Assembly (NCBI GenBank): GCA_964035795.1
Contig: OZ038320.1
Span: 17,688,589-17,752,588 of the forward strand
Reading direction: 5' to 3'
DNA length: 64,000 bases
Origin: Pterobdella sp. o SKG-2022
Lineage: Eukaryota; Annelida; Clitellata; Hirudinida; Piscicolidae
Numbering within the stretch: position 1 is the stretch's first letter; every line of letters begins with the position of its first letter. The position numbers and the translations under genes were made by a program. The notes beneath the pieces are model-generated. The model was not told the origin of the DNA and did no database searches. It saw nothing but the letters and a program-made list of their open reading frames with translations. This document shows, piece by piece, positions 27,701 through 40,948 of this stretch.

Positions 27701-30700
27701 TCGTTTTTTTTTATTTAATACAAATCAATTGCTTTTGTTCAAACCAATGAGTTTTTCTTTCGAATCATTACTCGTTAAATTATCAGCATTGGGTTTGCAG
27801 AATTCGATAAACTGTTATCTAATTTGTATTCAAACTATTGGAAAAAATTTTTTAAAAAACTTAAAAAATCATTTTATTTTAAAATGCTTTAAATGGCTTA
27901 AATTGCAGGTTTATACTTTTCATGCAATTTCTTGCTACTCTGAAACATTCTTCAAACAAATAATTTTAGCTTTTTGCAAAAAAATACTCTAAATTCAAAT
28001 TAAATATTAAAAAAAAATTTTTCATTAGTTTAGTTTAGACTAAGTCTTTTGAATAAAAGGCAAAACAGAACTTTAATATTTCTTATACAGCTCAATAAAG
28101 AGAAGTGACGGTGAAAATTATATGAATTATTTTCATTCACAGTAATGACAAGATTGTGATGTTCATTGGAGATAATTAAAAATAGAACTTACTCAAAAAT
28201 TTTTCTATTTTTAATGGATTTTTGTAATGAAATAGGACATGTAAAAAATAGAATTTAGAATAAACATTTTAGTTTTTTACTTCTATTCAAATATTCATAT
28301 TCAATTGTGTAACGTAGTTAGAAAATTTTTACAAGTCTTTTTTATTCTAATATAGGGTAATTTTGAGCTATTGCAAAATTCGTTTTTTCATCTTGAAATT
28401 TGTATAGATTTTTTAAATAATTTTGACAATCATTTCATTTCAAGGAAATTTTAATGGAAATATAAGTCAGACTTTTCAAATTTTTTCTAAAACCACACTT
28501 CATGATGAAAAACTAGATATTTCATTGGCGACCACTTTGAATCCTTCTCAATTGAACATTTCATTTTGAAGTTGATTCAGCAAATCTTTGAAGTCATAAG
28601 GCAAAAATTAATTTTTAAAAGAAATTTATCTAAATAAATGATGTTTTTCTCGAAAGCCTGAAAACCCAAAATAAAGTCCAAAAAGTTCAAGTTTAATTTA
28701 GATATTGATAAAAATTTTGAAAATTGAATTTGTATCTTATTGAATCCTTGCATATGATTTGTTTTAAATAACATACGAAAATAGCCAGTTTTGAGGTAAT
28801 TTTTAGAAAAACATCAGTTTGAAGTTTTAGCATATTATGGCTTTTCTAAATCGTTTTTAGTTTTGACCTTAGGTTAAGTTGTTTTTTTTATTGCAGCAAA
28901 TTTAATTTGTCAATAAGTTTAGTAAAATAAATTTAAGTTTTCTAATTTTTAGATTATGTTTTTCTGAGTGATTCAAAAAATATTTTGTTGATGTTATTTA
29001 TGTAAGGGAAACCAGCAGACTGGAAAATTTCGTGAATAAACTTTTTCCAATAGCACCAAAGGTTTAAAGAAAACAAAATATTTAACACATTGTTGAAATA
29101 TTGGAATCTTTTAAAAAACTTATTTTCTATCATTTTATTGCGAATAGCTTGCACGCTAGTTATTTGTTCGGCAACAGGATGCAGTCACAATAAGTTATAT
29201 AAAGTATATTCTAATAAACGAACAAAGCTTTTGTATACAAATCTATATATCTAAAAAAACTAGCACTGACTTAGAAGAAATAACCTCAAGATAAGGAGAT
29301 TGTACAGTTTTTGGCGGCTTTTTATTTTTTGTTGGTCGTTATCATGCCATTTTATTAACTATCTTTTTATTCTATTACCCATATTTTGCTAGTTTGCATG
29401 GTTTTGCACGATTTTAAAGACCTCACATAAATTTTGTGCAATTTTTTGCGATTGAGGCAAGAATGTTATTATTGTCTGAGCTTATTTATTGTACGTTTTG
29501 AAAAGTTTTTTTCTATTCTGATTTTTCCAAAAAATGAAGTTTTATTGAAATAAAGTTTTATGGAAATAAAAAAATATAAGCTTTGTTGAGTGAAATTATG
29601 AAAAATACTTTTTGAGCTCTCGTTGTTTTACCTGCCGCAGCTATAATTACTCAAATATATAAAATGCCGGTGCAAGTTTAATGTTTCTGGACACTGCGCC
29701 AAAAACATAATGCAAGTACTTTATAGAGATTTCTTCAATTTTGAAATTTATAAATTGGAAAACGTTAATAAAACTTCGATTTTTGAAATACTTGATAAGA
29801 CTTTTTTACAACTCGATTTTTTTTGCAATTACGTTGCCGATTAATCACGTGTGAACCTTTTCATTGTGTTCCCTGACTTATTGCAAAACGTTAAAAACAT
29901 TTATTAACGTTTCTGCCAAATTTAACATTGGATCGAAAGTTCAATTTTAAATTTTCCATGTTTTGCATCCTACTGGTATGAACATGCGCAGCCAAGCTCT
30001 CAAACATACATCTATTACACAATTTCTTTACTCAACCGTTTTAAATTCGTGTTTTCAGAATTTAATTTTTTTTTTGTTTTGTTTAACTTTATGTGTATTT
30101 TTCTAATAAATATGATTATGTTATGATAAATAATATTCTATTTAAGAATTGAAGCTAACATTTGTCCAAGATGCATGACTTATTTGCAACGATGTTGAAC
30201 AATTATTTTTGGTTGAATATTTTGTTCGTTAAGACTTTAAAAATTGCTTAAAATTGAAATAGATGGCCTTTTTGATACCTTATCATTGTCATGTTATTTG
30301 CATGCATTTCATATAGTTAAATATTCCATAAAACTATAAATTTTAAACATCTCATTTCTTAAATATAACTTTTTGAGTTTTTCAAAGCTTTAGCATCTGC
30401 TCAAACATGAAAATGCAAAAACTTTCTGCGAATTCGTCAATTTCTCTTGAGAGCGCAATAATCTTTAGGCATTCAAAATTTTGGAAAATATAGCATGCAA
30501 ATGGCACCATATTAAAGAGATTAGTCATCTTTGTTTAACTCACAGGCATTAATTATATTTACTGCTTAGCTGGTCTTCAATATTTCATTATCTTTTCAAT
30601 GAAAAATACTATGACTATAGTTGTGCAAAAATTTTTAACAGCCAACCTACTGAAAGTCTTTGGAAAAGCCACATAGGAAATTCATTTTGAACTACCTAAT

Positions 30701-33700
30701 CAAACAACTCATTCAAACTTTCTATATAAAACGACATCATAATAAATTAAATTAACTTGGAATACATTATTTTACTAGTCTTTCATACTCCCAACAGCCC
30801 CATTGCAGCAATGCCATGCAAACGCCTGTATGAACGGAGGTAGGTGCGTGAAGGAATGGTTAAAGACGCTTTGTCAATGCACCCTCACTGCCTACATCGG
30901 CCCATCGTGCTCATCCGGTGGTTTCCTTCGTTTTATGGCTTCCATCGCGTTGTTTGAGTTCAAAGCCAAAAATTTTTATATTTTGCGTATATTTAATCAG
31001 CATCACTAAATAGTTGTTAGGGTATTGAGGGAATTGCAGACATGAGAGTTTAATCAGTGGATACTTTTAGCTTACAAATTATGTAAATTAATTAATTAAT
31101 TAAAAAATTTTTAAACTAAAAAGTAAAATAAATGGCGAGAGTCAAATAATTAATGTTTTAAAACATGAAAGTATGTGAAAACACTGCAAAAATAATTGTT
31201 TTGAATTATTTTAAAAGAAAAAATATAATCAAATAATTCATGCAAAGTTAATTTTCTTTAAATTGGGCCTCAATTAATATTCATCTCTTCATTAAAATTG
31301 ATGATGTTATTATAGAGATTGCATCATAGAAAAGCAACTTTTTATTGGAAAGCTGATTTATGACTTGAATAATGAAATTTATATGCGTTACTTGGATAAA
31401 TTTATCTACTGAATTCTATAGCTACAAAATTTATCACAACGCGATAAAGATGAAATTTGAACAATGTGTAATAACTAAACGTATTAATTAAACAAATTTT
31501 CTGCATGTTTGAGCAATAATATACTCAACAAATCATTTAGATGGACTCAAAATCCACCTGACCAGCTGTTCCCATCTGATCTACTCCTACCCTCTAATTG
31601 GATGGCCAGATTCATCTACCGACCAATTATCTTTTAGAATGGTAACAAAAAAAGCAAATGGTTTAATCATGAAGGTTGTAAGTGGCACGTCAAACGACTA
31701 CTTCAAAGTTCAGCTTGTGAGTGGTACAAAAGGGCGTTTATTATCTCGTTGTATGGATATGAATGAACATTGAAGTTACTCAACTATAAGTTATAAAAGG
31801 GTAAAAATAATAGAATAAAAGATTTACTTCATAAATGAATTTTAAATTTAAGTCTAGTTTTAAAAACAAAAACAAGTATTTTTATAAATGCCATTTAATT
31901 TTAAGACTTAGTTAAAACTCAAAATTTTATGAAAGATTTAGAGTAAAAATGAACTAAAAACATTTCATTTTTATCATGAAATAAGCAGTAGAATCCTTTC
32001 AAAAACTTTGTTAAGTCTTGGAATCCTTGAAAAGGATATAAATGCTCTTAGTTTCAATTTTCTTTGCAAGCTTTTTATAGCAATGTAATGACACTTATTT
32101 AATGCTTTTAACGTCATATTCCGATCTCTCACTTGTCATTTTTCAATTTAAACTTCATTTATTCATGAAACTTTTCATTTTTAAACTTTTGAAAACCTAC
32201 TAAGAGTTCTTTTAACAAACGTGTTGATGAACTAATGGTAAACATTTGAGTGTTCCACGTCAAAAGCATTTAAATCTGATATTTTTTAAACCTCAGCTCA
32301 TTTTAAAAAAATGCAATGTTATCAATACTTTTTAAAATTTCAATTAATAAAATTGCGATAAAATTTGAAAGAATTTAGAACTGTAACTGATGATATTGCA
32401 GATAAATGGCAAGGTTGAAGTATCATATAACATGGGTTTCTCGAAGCATGAGATGAGAGTTGATAGGAAGGTTGATGATGGCAAAATGCATACAGTATGC
32501 ATTCTCATTCTTGAGTTCAAAAATTTTATTCAAAAATCAAATTGTGTTTTAAATTAATATAATTTTTCAAAAATATATTTAAGGCAAATTTAGTTGAAAT
32601 AAATTGTGGGTCTTTTTTTTTGGTTTAATAGCTCATTTACTTTCAAACATGTTTTAAATGATTTTAATTAGATCCAAGTGAAAAGAGAAGGAGTGACTGG
32701 GTGGCTGATGGTTGATGGTGCCAAAGTTATTAATGAGAACAAAACAGGTGATTACCATGAAATTAAATGCGAAAAGACTTTTTTCAATTGAAACATCTAG
32801 TTTATGTTGAATTTAAAGTTTAAATCAGCCCCTGAAATCCGCTTAAAAACTTCACTTTAACCCGACTACAATCAATGAAACAATCCTTAAACTAAGCAAA
32901 AAAAAAACGAAAATTTTGTTAACATAAAAACCTCCATGTTGAAATTATATTTATTGAACCGGTATTTTATTTTTTTTTAATTTATCTTTATATCAATTTA
33001 TAATAACTTTTAAATGAAAATACATGTTTTTATGTTTTGTTTCTTAACCCTACAATACTCACAAAATTTCTACCCACAAAACTGAAAAGCCTTAACATGT
33101 TTGAAAATGCTTGAAAACGTTTCTGTATGGGATTGCCAAATTAACAGGTGAACAGTTAAGTGTTTTCAACCATCAAAAATCAGTGCGGCTTGGTGGCGCA
33201 GACGATGATTATAAAGATGAATCCGCTTGCTTTGAAGGATACATCACTGGTGAATTGAGATTTTCTTATTGAACTTCTAAAAATGGTTTTGATATTTTTC
33301 ATTCTAAGTAAATTCTAAATACCAGGCTTCGAAATAATTTTTATTTACTGTTTTAATATATTCAGATTTACATGACTCCAATTTATTTTTAAATTTTAAC
33401 ACAAAGTTTACTTTTCAAAAACTACTTTTAACTAAAGTTGTAAAACGTTGACACTGCCATCTGAAGGTTTATCTTGGAATGAAGTCACAATACTGCATCT
33501 GACGTCTAACCAATCACAACTGACCTTGCGAGGAAACGTCACTATCCAAGATGTTGAGTATGTTTTCATTTTGAATTCAAGTGTTTTATGCTTTTGTATC
33601 CAATGTTAAAGAAAGTACAATAAGCTAGCTGAATTTTGTTCAGTATTCTTTTGGTTTAAAAGTTTAAACAAACTGTACATGTAAAATAAATATTTTAATT

Positions 33701-35326
33701 TTGTATATTATACTGAAATGCAGTGACAGCTCTTTCAAAGCTCCTTCATGCAACAATAATTTCATATCACCATCGTCTGCTTTATCGCCTTGCAAAACTC
33801 AACAACATTTACCTACAAAAACGCCTTCAAATTACCACGCAAATAATGAAACACAAAATGGAAAACCTGAAAAAGTCTCGAATGGAAAACATAAGGATGA
33901 AATGCTACCTGTTTTTAAAATTTCGAAAAATGGTTTTACAAATGAATCTAATACCAAAGAAATTATTCGAAACATGAATTATGGAAATACGCTATGTGAA
34001 GAAAATAAAAAAAAATGTGATAAACAACAAAACTTAGAAGAACATAGCAAAGATTCGCAAGGCAAATTTAATGATAATAGCCGTTTTAATTTTAAAAACA
34101 CTATTAAGCCTATAACAAACGCTCCTAGCCATGGAAAGTATAATACAATGAGCATTTATGAAAAAAGCACGTCTAAAATTTTTATGGACAATAATAAAAT
34201 CAACACCTACCTGGACTCGAAGGATAAAAAAAGTATTTTTAACAATATTAATCGGACCTTGAATTTTAATCTTTTTACCAATAAATTTTCTACCACTTCA
34301 AGTAAAAACTTTGAAGTTGTTTTTTAAATCTTTGAATTTAAACTTAGATTATTTCTTTAAAAATGTTTAATTTGAATTCAATGGTTTTCAAATTGACTTA
34401 ATAGGTTCCAGGAATATTTTTGAATCCGATGGAGAAAATCCAAGATCTTTCGCGTCAGGTTCAATTTTGAAATATTTTTTCAACAGTTTTCAAAGCCATC
34501 ATCATCTCTGGTGGTTGTAACTACATTTACTCACACATTTTCACCACCCTGCATGAAATGGGATGTGGATTGTGAGCCTGTTTCTTTTTCGAGTATCTTT
34601 CAAAACCTGTAGTCTTGTCACCTATGGGGTTTCGTGCGTTGACATCAAAGTATTGTTCTGCTGAATAACTTCAATTTTTATCCTAGCATTAGCCTCTGGA
34701 TCGAATTTTTATCTTAGCGACTAAAGTTGCAATAAGATGCACATTCAAGCTCAGCTTCACTACTAGACTTAGCATCTTATTTCAGGTTCAGTTTAGATTG
34801 TATCCTAGATTTTTTTTGAAATCCTCTTTGGAGAACAATATAGCTTTATCACTGCTTGAAACATAGTTAGCTGTTTTAAGCAAGCAGTTTTCATACAACT
34901 TCAACTGACTCAGTAAACTCCAATGCGTGTCTTTTTTAATCCAACTCTTTCATAGTGGATGCGACGTGGATGTCTAAGCATTTGAAGGCATCACCCTCTT
35001 GAGTGCTTGAGCTTTTTGGGGATTTTTAACATTCTTGACTGTTCACCTTCTTATATCATATTTTTTTATTTTCTTATTTTTTGTATTAATAATTATTTTT
35101 TCTGAATTTTATTTAATGAATTTAACTGATTGGCTATGATTTATTATGAAGTCCCATTTTAACACGGTCGATTACAATTTCTTAAAGATAAACTTGAAAG
35201 CAAGATGAATCGCAAAAGATTAGTGTTGATAAAACAGGTTTGCATGCTTTTATTTTGATATTCAAAATTATTCAACTAATTTTCATTAACTTTTGAATCT
35301 TTACTTTTTTAGTCATCTCAATTATT

Positions 35327-35362
<36 letters not shown>

Positions 35363-37297
35363 TTTTAAGCTCTATTACAAAATGCCACAACTTAAATCCA
35401 ACCAAGTTTTATTTTTCATATAGAACATTTTGTTTAGTAAGATGTACCTAAGCTGATTTTTGACACGTTTGGCGTACGTTTTATGGAATATATTTGTTTC
35501 CCAACTGAAGTGTTCTTATGGAAATTCCCAATAAAAATTTTATTGAAAAAATGTTTTAAGAGCTATAATGGCCATCCTTTGTTGGGCTTGAAAATACAAA
35601 CTTTTTGCTGAAAGTTTACAAAATATCTTAACTTGAAAGAAAAAATACCGGTTTTTTATTTAGCTTTCTGTAAATTTCTAAACAAAGCTATAATGTTCTA
35701 AAAATGAATTTTTTTACGTTTAAAACGTCTAAAAAATTTATTTGCGAAAGATTTTTTTTTTCATAATTTTTTTTAGATGTTCCTAGTTTTAACAACTGCA
35801 TCTTATATATAATATTTATTACTAATTTGATAGTTATTTCAAATCAAATGTTTTTTTATGTGAATTTATTTTGTCTTAAACCAAAAAATAATTAAAAATA
35901 TTTATTTATCTAAACTTATATCAAATAGTGAATATTGAAAGTGCTAAAAAAATTAATTTTATTTTTAAGTAAACTTTTTTACATCATCAATCAAACTTTG
36001 CGTACAATAAAATCATTCAAATCTGAAATAAATTAAGATAAAAAATTGAATTATCTTTTCTAATGGAAACCGCAGATCTTCATTCTTATTTCTTGCATTT
36101 AGTATAATGAACCCTCTATGTCAATTTCTAAATCCATTTTTTAATAAAAAGAAAATTATTAGATTATAATGGTATTTTAAATGTTTGCTAAAACTCCTTC
36201 TAGATTCTCTTAACAATTGCTTTATTGTCTGGCACGTTGGTGTTCATAACTTTGGTGATTCTAGTGATCTATAAAATCAAGCGCAGAAACCGAGGCTCAT
36301 ACAAGGTATAAAACGTTGAAAAAAATTGTATTAATAATTTTCGCTATAAATTATTTATATATACATTCCTAAAGGTCTTATTAATTTGTTATCATAAGTC
36401 TCTACTCTTAATCAGGTGGACACTAGACAAAATTATGTGTATGAGTTATGTCAGACAAGTGGCAATAATAGCAATAATAATATTGAAACTAATTCAGTCA
36501 GTGATAACAAAAACAACATATCTAGTTCTATATCGAGTGATAAAGTCGTCAAGGCAAAAGCAGGGTTTTCAACATCAAAAAAAAATAATAAAAAAGTAAA
36601 AAACAAAAAAAATGATGTAACTAGTTCGAAAGAGAAAAAAAATGTTACCATATCTTCAATTAATAACTTCAATAACAGCCTGCCGGTTTACCAAAAGTCT
36701 CCTGTGAGAAGAGTTGATATCCATTCTAATTATTTAAATTTCAATAACGTGACTTTAGAAAATAAAAATATGAATGGTAATGATGTAGAAACCCACATCA
36801 ATAATGATTATTTGAGTAGCGCTTTGAGCTATAAGTACAATATGGATGCTGGAACTATCAGTCAAAAAAGTATATTTAATAGTGGTAGTATTCTTAGTGA
36901 CAACATCAACATGATTTATAATGCCAATAACTTGAATGTAACTTATGCTTGTGAAAATGATGCATTGGCTAGTCTGACGAAAAAAAACAAAACTGATAAT
37001 ATCACGGATTTCATCAATAAAATCAATAATAATCATAATCCGGGATTTATGGAACATAACCAATGTAACATCCAACTTCCATACAATACATTTGATAATT
37101 CCAAAAGTATAAAAACAATGGATGATAGCTTTTCCAAAAATCTTCTCAAAGACAAAAGGCAAACTTTAGCTGAAAATAACTATAGTGGCTTTTTGAAAAC
37201 AAAATTTAATACTTTCGATGAGAGAAATAAAAAGACTAAGAAAAAAGAAGTCTTTTTAGATGCATGCGTGAAAGAAGACAAAGAAGTTTATGTTTGA
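15784..37297 (+). CDS. NRXN: Neurexin with two LNS domains, one EGF and giant insertions
   Basis: Exons: 15784-17466, 21173-23399, 25192-26380, 27303-27661, 30798-30917, 31541-31716, 32402-32494, 32672-32747, 33148-33249, 33467-33557, 33724-34301, 34405-34458, at least one unfound exon, 36204-36305, 36416-37297. More than 2,570 aa. Neurexins are presynaptic adhesion receptors. In order: a signal peptide (KK, then a long hydrophobic run ending LVSA); about 500 Ser/Lys-rich residues with RMKR at 491-494; the first LNS, split by ~1,045 residues (up to GNGPRLLEAK, resuming at ALNDEDWHEIEV, then VYIGGAPKN and GFHGCMKDVRLNGK); an EGF with six Cys (QCHANACMNGGRC...CQC...GPSC); the second LNS ending TGLSWNEVTILHL; a stalk with a two-Cys loop; a TM helix; RGSYK/VDTRQNY; and the C-terminus KEDKEVYV. 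The order equals LNS5-EGF3-LNS6 of alpha-neurexins; LNS1-4 are absent. Every join is phase-consistent except the one before the TM exon, which needs an additional phase 1-to-0 exon between 34459 and 36203. Alternative reading: a fused or misassembled gene, which the shared frame argues against. Confidence 0.9.
18830..19205 (+). mobile_element. Decayed LINE reverse-transcriptase C-terminal fragment
   Basis: Inside the first neurexin intron. Interrupted frames read KLGIQ, EIVLRCQSLRWFGHVVHSSG, LISKVREV and GDKRPRIPKMT. These correspond one for one to the C-terminal part of the LINE at 46254-49490 (KLGIQDVEVVLRTSRMRWYG, HVERSAGWISQVRKL, KKPGRPKKTWNEL). Stops and frameshifts are present. Same or sister family, older copy. 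Confidence 0.75.
35329..35359. repeat. (TA)n microsatellite
   Basis: About fifteen uninterrupted TA units in a neurexin intron (34459-36203). Simple repeat with no further meaning visible. Confidence 0.9.
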
Positions 37298-37329
37298 ATC
37301 ATTAAATTTCAATTATTGAAAAGTATTTT

Positions 37330-37335
37330 AATAAA
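37330..37335 (+). terminator. Polyadenylation signal of the neurexin gene
   Basis: AATAAA lies 33 bases after the TGA stop of the neurexin tail exon. The convergent NTPCR stop codon is a further 576 bases downstream, and the interval between holds nothing else that I can name. Confidence 0.5.
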
Positions 37336-37910
37336 AACAGTTTTTATCTGTGAAATGTTTCCATCATTAGAAAAAGGTAAATATTTTAAAAAACCTTAAA
37401 CTTAAACTCTTCAGCTGGACAAATGGTTTAGCAAAATTAGCGCTTTTAAAAATATCAAGGTATTTGCAACTTTCGTGTATTTTTCATAAGAATAAATGTG
37501 GATCTCTAATAGATGTGAATTAGTAATGTAAGTTTGAGTAACTACGTGCATATTTTGACATTCTTATACCTATAAATTTCAAAAATTGAAAACCTTTTTT
37601 ATACTCAAAATTTTCAATTGGTTTGTTTTCTTCAAGTTACAAATTATTTCCATCTTAACATCCAATTCAAATGATTAGCAGTCACCAATCATCGCCCGCC
37701 CTTCACTAAACTTTTTTCATTTAAACTCATATTGGTTTTTATTTTTATTTTGAATAATCCCACACCTGAAGAAATTCATGTTAGAGTCATTTATATTTTT
37801 TTCCAAAGCCTACTCTTATTTTTTAACTGGAAATGAAATGTTGATAAAATCTGTAAATTTTGATTAATAAATTCTGAAATTCAAAAAACAGAAAATAACA
37901 TTTTGTTGTA

Positions 37911-38754
37911 TTAAGAAAAAAAATTATTGAGATGGTTAATAATGGTCTTTTGTAAGCTATCCCTGTTTGACTTGGTCACCTGGAAACAATGAATACTTAT
38001 TTTGAAAAATCTTTTAATTTTCTAAACTATTTTAAGCAATATAAAAACTTATGAGCAGATGCTTCATTGAAAAAAAGTCAGACTTGGAACAAATGGACAG
38101 CAGGACTTTTTTTTATTTCATTAATTAAGTTTTCATTGCTTTTTTCAGAAACAGTAGCCAATATAACTATATCCTTTATTTCTTCTTCATATTTAGTTCC
38201 AAAAAAATATTCAATTTTTTTCACAAAAGTCTTGTGGAAAAACTCCATTTTTCCAATTTCATCAATTACGAGTAAAATTTTGCCTTTTTCTGGGTTTGAA
38301 CTTTCTGCTTGTAAACTAGTTAAAATTGGCAAGACAAGATTTCCAAACTCTTCTACATTGACTTTATATGAACCAACCCAAAATCCTTTATTTTCCATTT
38401 TATTGCTGAAAAAGTATGAAAATAAACTGAAATTTTATTAAAAAATTTTGTAAACTTTTCACTACCTTTTAATAGCAAGTGGAGCTGATTGTCCACAAAA
38501 TGTTACTATATCAAAACCACATCTATTGCCATCTTTTCTTTTTTCAATAGTATAAAATCCTTTTACATCAATCCCCTTAATCTGAAAATATTCAGCTATC
38601 TTGCAAATCAAAGTGGTTTTACCTACTCCTTTAAAAATAAATCAACGAAATATATAAAGATATATTAAAATCTCATTTGAACCAAATAACAAGAATAAAA
38701 AGTTATAAATCCACCTGGAGAACCGGTTAGAACCACTTTGTGAGGTAAAGACAT
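37911..38754 (-). CDS. NTPCR: Cancer-related nucleoside-triphosphatase (NTPCR / THEP1 family)
   Basis: Four minus-strand exons: 38715-38754, 38466-38628, 38084-38405 and 37911-37979. All joins are in phase, giving 197 aa, close to the 190 aa of the human protein. The family is a small soluble P-loop NTPase that hydrolyses nucleoside triphosphates slowly. The first two exons build the Walker A motif TGSPGVGKTT across intron 1. Walker B is ILLVIDEIGKMEF in exon 3. The family segments GFDIVTF, WVGSYKVNVEEFGNLVLPIL and the C-terminal VTKSNRD are present. Exon 4 is easily missed because exon 3 runs into a stop six bases after the true donor. Introns are short (about 58-105 bases). The gene converges on neurexin. 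Catalytic features look intact. Confidence 0.95.
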
Positions 38755-39043
38755 TTTAGAAAATTTCAAAATAAAACTAAAATAATATTATTTATATTTA
38801 ATAGCACTTTTCAATGAGCATAAAATATTGAATCATTTTATTATTCAGCTAATAGAAAAAGTTAAACGTTTGAAGCTCGACATGAAACTATATTTCAAAA
38901 AATTTTAATTTCAAATAATCTCAGTTATTTTAGTCAAAAAAAAACATTGTTAAAAATTCGAACTAAAAAAATTTTTTATTTTAATAATAAGAAAAAATAT
39001 TAAACTTTAAAAATATTGATTGAGGATTCATACATTTATTTAA

Positions 39044-39095
39044 ATAAGAGCTATAATTCTCGATGAGTATAGCTTTATCATAAAACTTTAGCATT
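39044..39095. repeat. Partial copy of the foldback element at 56-260
   Basis: About 45 bases resemble one half of the central part of the 56-260 element: a GCTATAAT block, a degenerate spacer, then TTTATCATAAAAC, TTTAGC. The second arm is degenerate. Supports a dispersed MITE family. Confidence 0.5.
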
Positions 39096-40094
39096 TAAAA
39101 GAAATATTAAATGCGCTATAAGAATCTTACTTACTAATGGAAAACATCTCATTTTTTTTCTGAATTAAGGCTTTGGTTTTTAAAGTCTTGTTTTTTTAAA
39201 CTCATCTTTAACTAAAATTATAATATAAACGTATTTGTTTGGTTAGTTGAAGCAAATAATTTTATTTTACAGATCTTACACCTATTGTAAGATCAAATGG
39301 TCTAAGGGCTTTGTGACTTGGAAGAGCAACGACACAAAAAATGCAAAAGCAAAAAACATTCATGTAAATCATATCATAGATGATGAGACTAGGTAGTTGT
39401 CGTTTTTTGAATTGAAAAAATAAAAAATTCTGAAGGTTTTGAATAAGCAAAAAACTTTTAACTCTTGTCTTATGGCTAAACTAAATCAAATGCTCCAAAT
39501 AAAGCCTGTTTGTATGAATTTGTTAGCATTCCACTACTAAAGAGTTTCGAACTAGAGATGATGTGTTATGGTCTACTGTATTCAAAACAGCTTATGAGCC
39601 ATGCGACCTTTTTCATTTTTGTTTTTGGTTCTTGTTGAGTCTATAGAGTGCAAACAGGCAGTGACACAAAAGTAATGTCTACAGTAATCTAATTGAGTAT
39701 CGTTGGAAGAGACAAAAACATGTTGGAGAAACGGAAAAAATGCCTTTTCAACATATTTTTGAAAACTTTGTCAAATAGAAACTGGTTGGTAAAAAAGGAA
39801 AAAAAATTTTGAGATTGTTCTGACAGAAAGAACTTTGAACAGTTTCAAAATTAGAAAAAAACGTTATCGAGGAAGTTTATTTGGCTTTCGACATTCAACA
39901 TTGAGTTGGGGTAGTGCCAATGTAGTCTAGAATGATTTCCTAAAATTTTGCAAAAGAATGACGTGCTGTGTAATAGTATGTTCTCAAAAAGTTGAAAAAA
40001 ATGAGTTTTGTGATGAATAAAAGTAATTGAAGTTCATATGGAATGGTTTTTTTTTTCACAAAGTTCTAACTTATATAAATGCAATTTTTGAACA

Positions 40095-40400
40095 AGCATA
40101 TAAACAATATACAAATGACAGTCGTCGATGCTCTTTCCAAGTCCCACATTATCGAGTCAGGATCTAGTGCAAAATCTGCGGAAATATTGAAAAGCCGCAA
40201 ATATCAGAGCTTGGTGGGCAACTTCCATTTTCAACCCGTTGCATTCGAGACAACGGGCTGCTGCGGACCTTCAACCAGTAGGTTTGTTGAGGAGTTAGGT
40301 AGAAAAGTTATCGAGGCGTCAGTGAACCCTTTGGAGGAGTGAAAAAGATTTCCCTTGCAATTACCCACGGCAATGCTACCCACATTCTTTCCTGTTTCCG
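40095..40400 (+). mobile_element. Non-LTR retrotransposon 3' ORF relic
   Basis: The frame reads AEILKSRKYQSLVGNFHFQP, VAFETTGCCGPSTSRFVEEL, GRKVIEASVNPLEE, then a stop. A neighbouring frame continues KISLAITHGNATHIL. This Y..L...F.F.PVA.ET.G...P.......LG..I......P......RIS.A...GNA pattern is the common C-terminal tail of invertebrate retrotransposon reverse transcriptase ORFs. The frame break shows it is inactive. It is a different family from the LINE in TMEM68. Confidence 0.65.
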
Positions 40401-40639
40401 CTCTTCTTCCTCTTTCTCTTAAGTGCATTTTATTGTCTTTTTTCTATATCTCAATTTTCATCTTCACCAATGTATCATTTGTATATTGTTTATATGGAAT
40501 GGTTAGAAACGAACTTTTAGCTTGAAAGTTTCCACATGCGATATAATCTTTTTGACGAGTTTAAACTAATGTACAACGTTGATATTATTTATTTATTAGG
40601 GTTTACGAAGAAAACAATGATAAAGATAAGATTGAGTGT

Positions 40640-40860
40640 TCAAATATTCTCAAAAATCTTCGTTCGCCGGTGTAGGGCAATTGATGGTGGTTTGTTTAGC
40701 TAGAACCAGATCATCCATGCGCAGAATACGGCCTAGCATTTGCCAGCGTCGCCTTGTCACGACTCGAGAGGCTGGTTCAATCAGGGCTTTCACAGTTTCT
40801 GTTTTTATGCGGTTTGGCTAGAAAACCCCACATACATACCGCACCATTTTTCGGTTGAAA
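40640..40860 (-). mobile_element. Short LINE relic, minus strand
   Basis: The minus strand reads VDSFNRKMVRYVCGVF, then RRRWQMLGRILRMDDLVLAK, which matches the RRRWxxLGHVLRM motif near the C-terminus of many LINE ORFs. A stop interrupts it. GC content is clearly higher than in the flanks. Orientation is opposite to the relic at 40095-40400, so this is a separate insertion. Confidence 0.6.
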
Positions 40861-40948
40861 CTGTCCACCGATCTAACCATCCCCAACGTTGATAAAATTG
40901 ATCAAATAATGATTTTACACTAGCCACAATCAAACGATTATTTATAGA

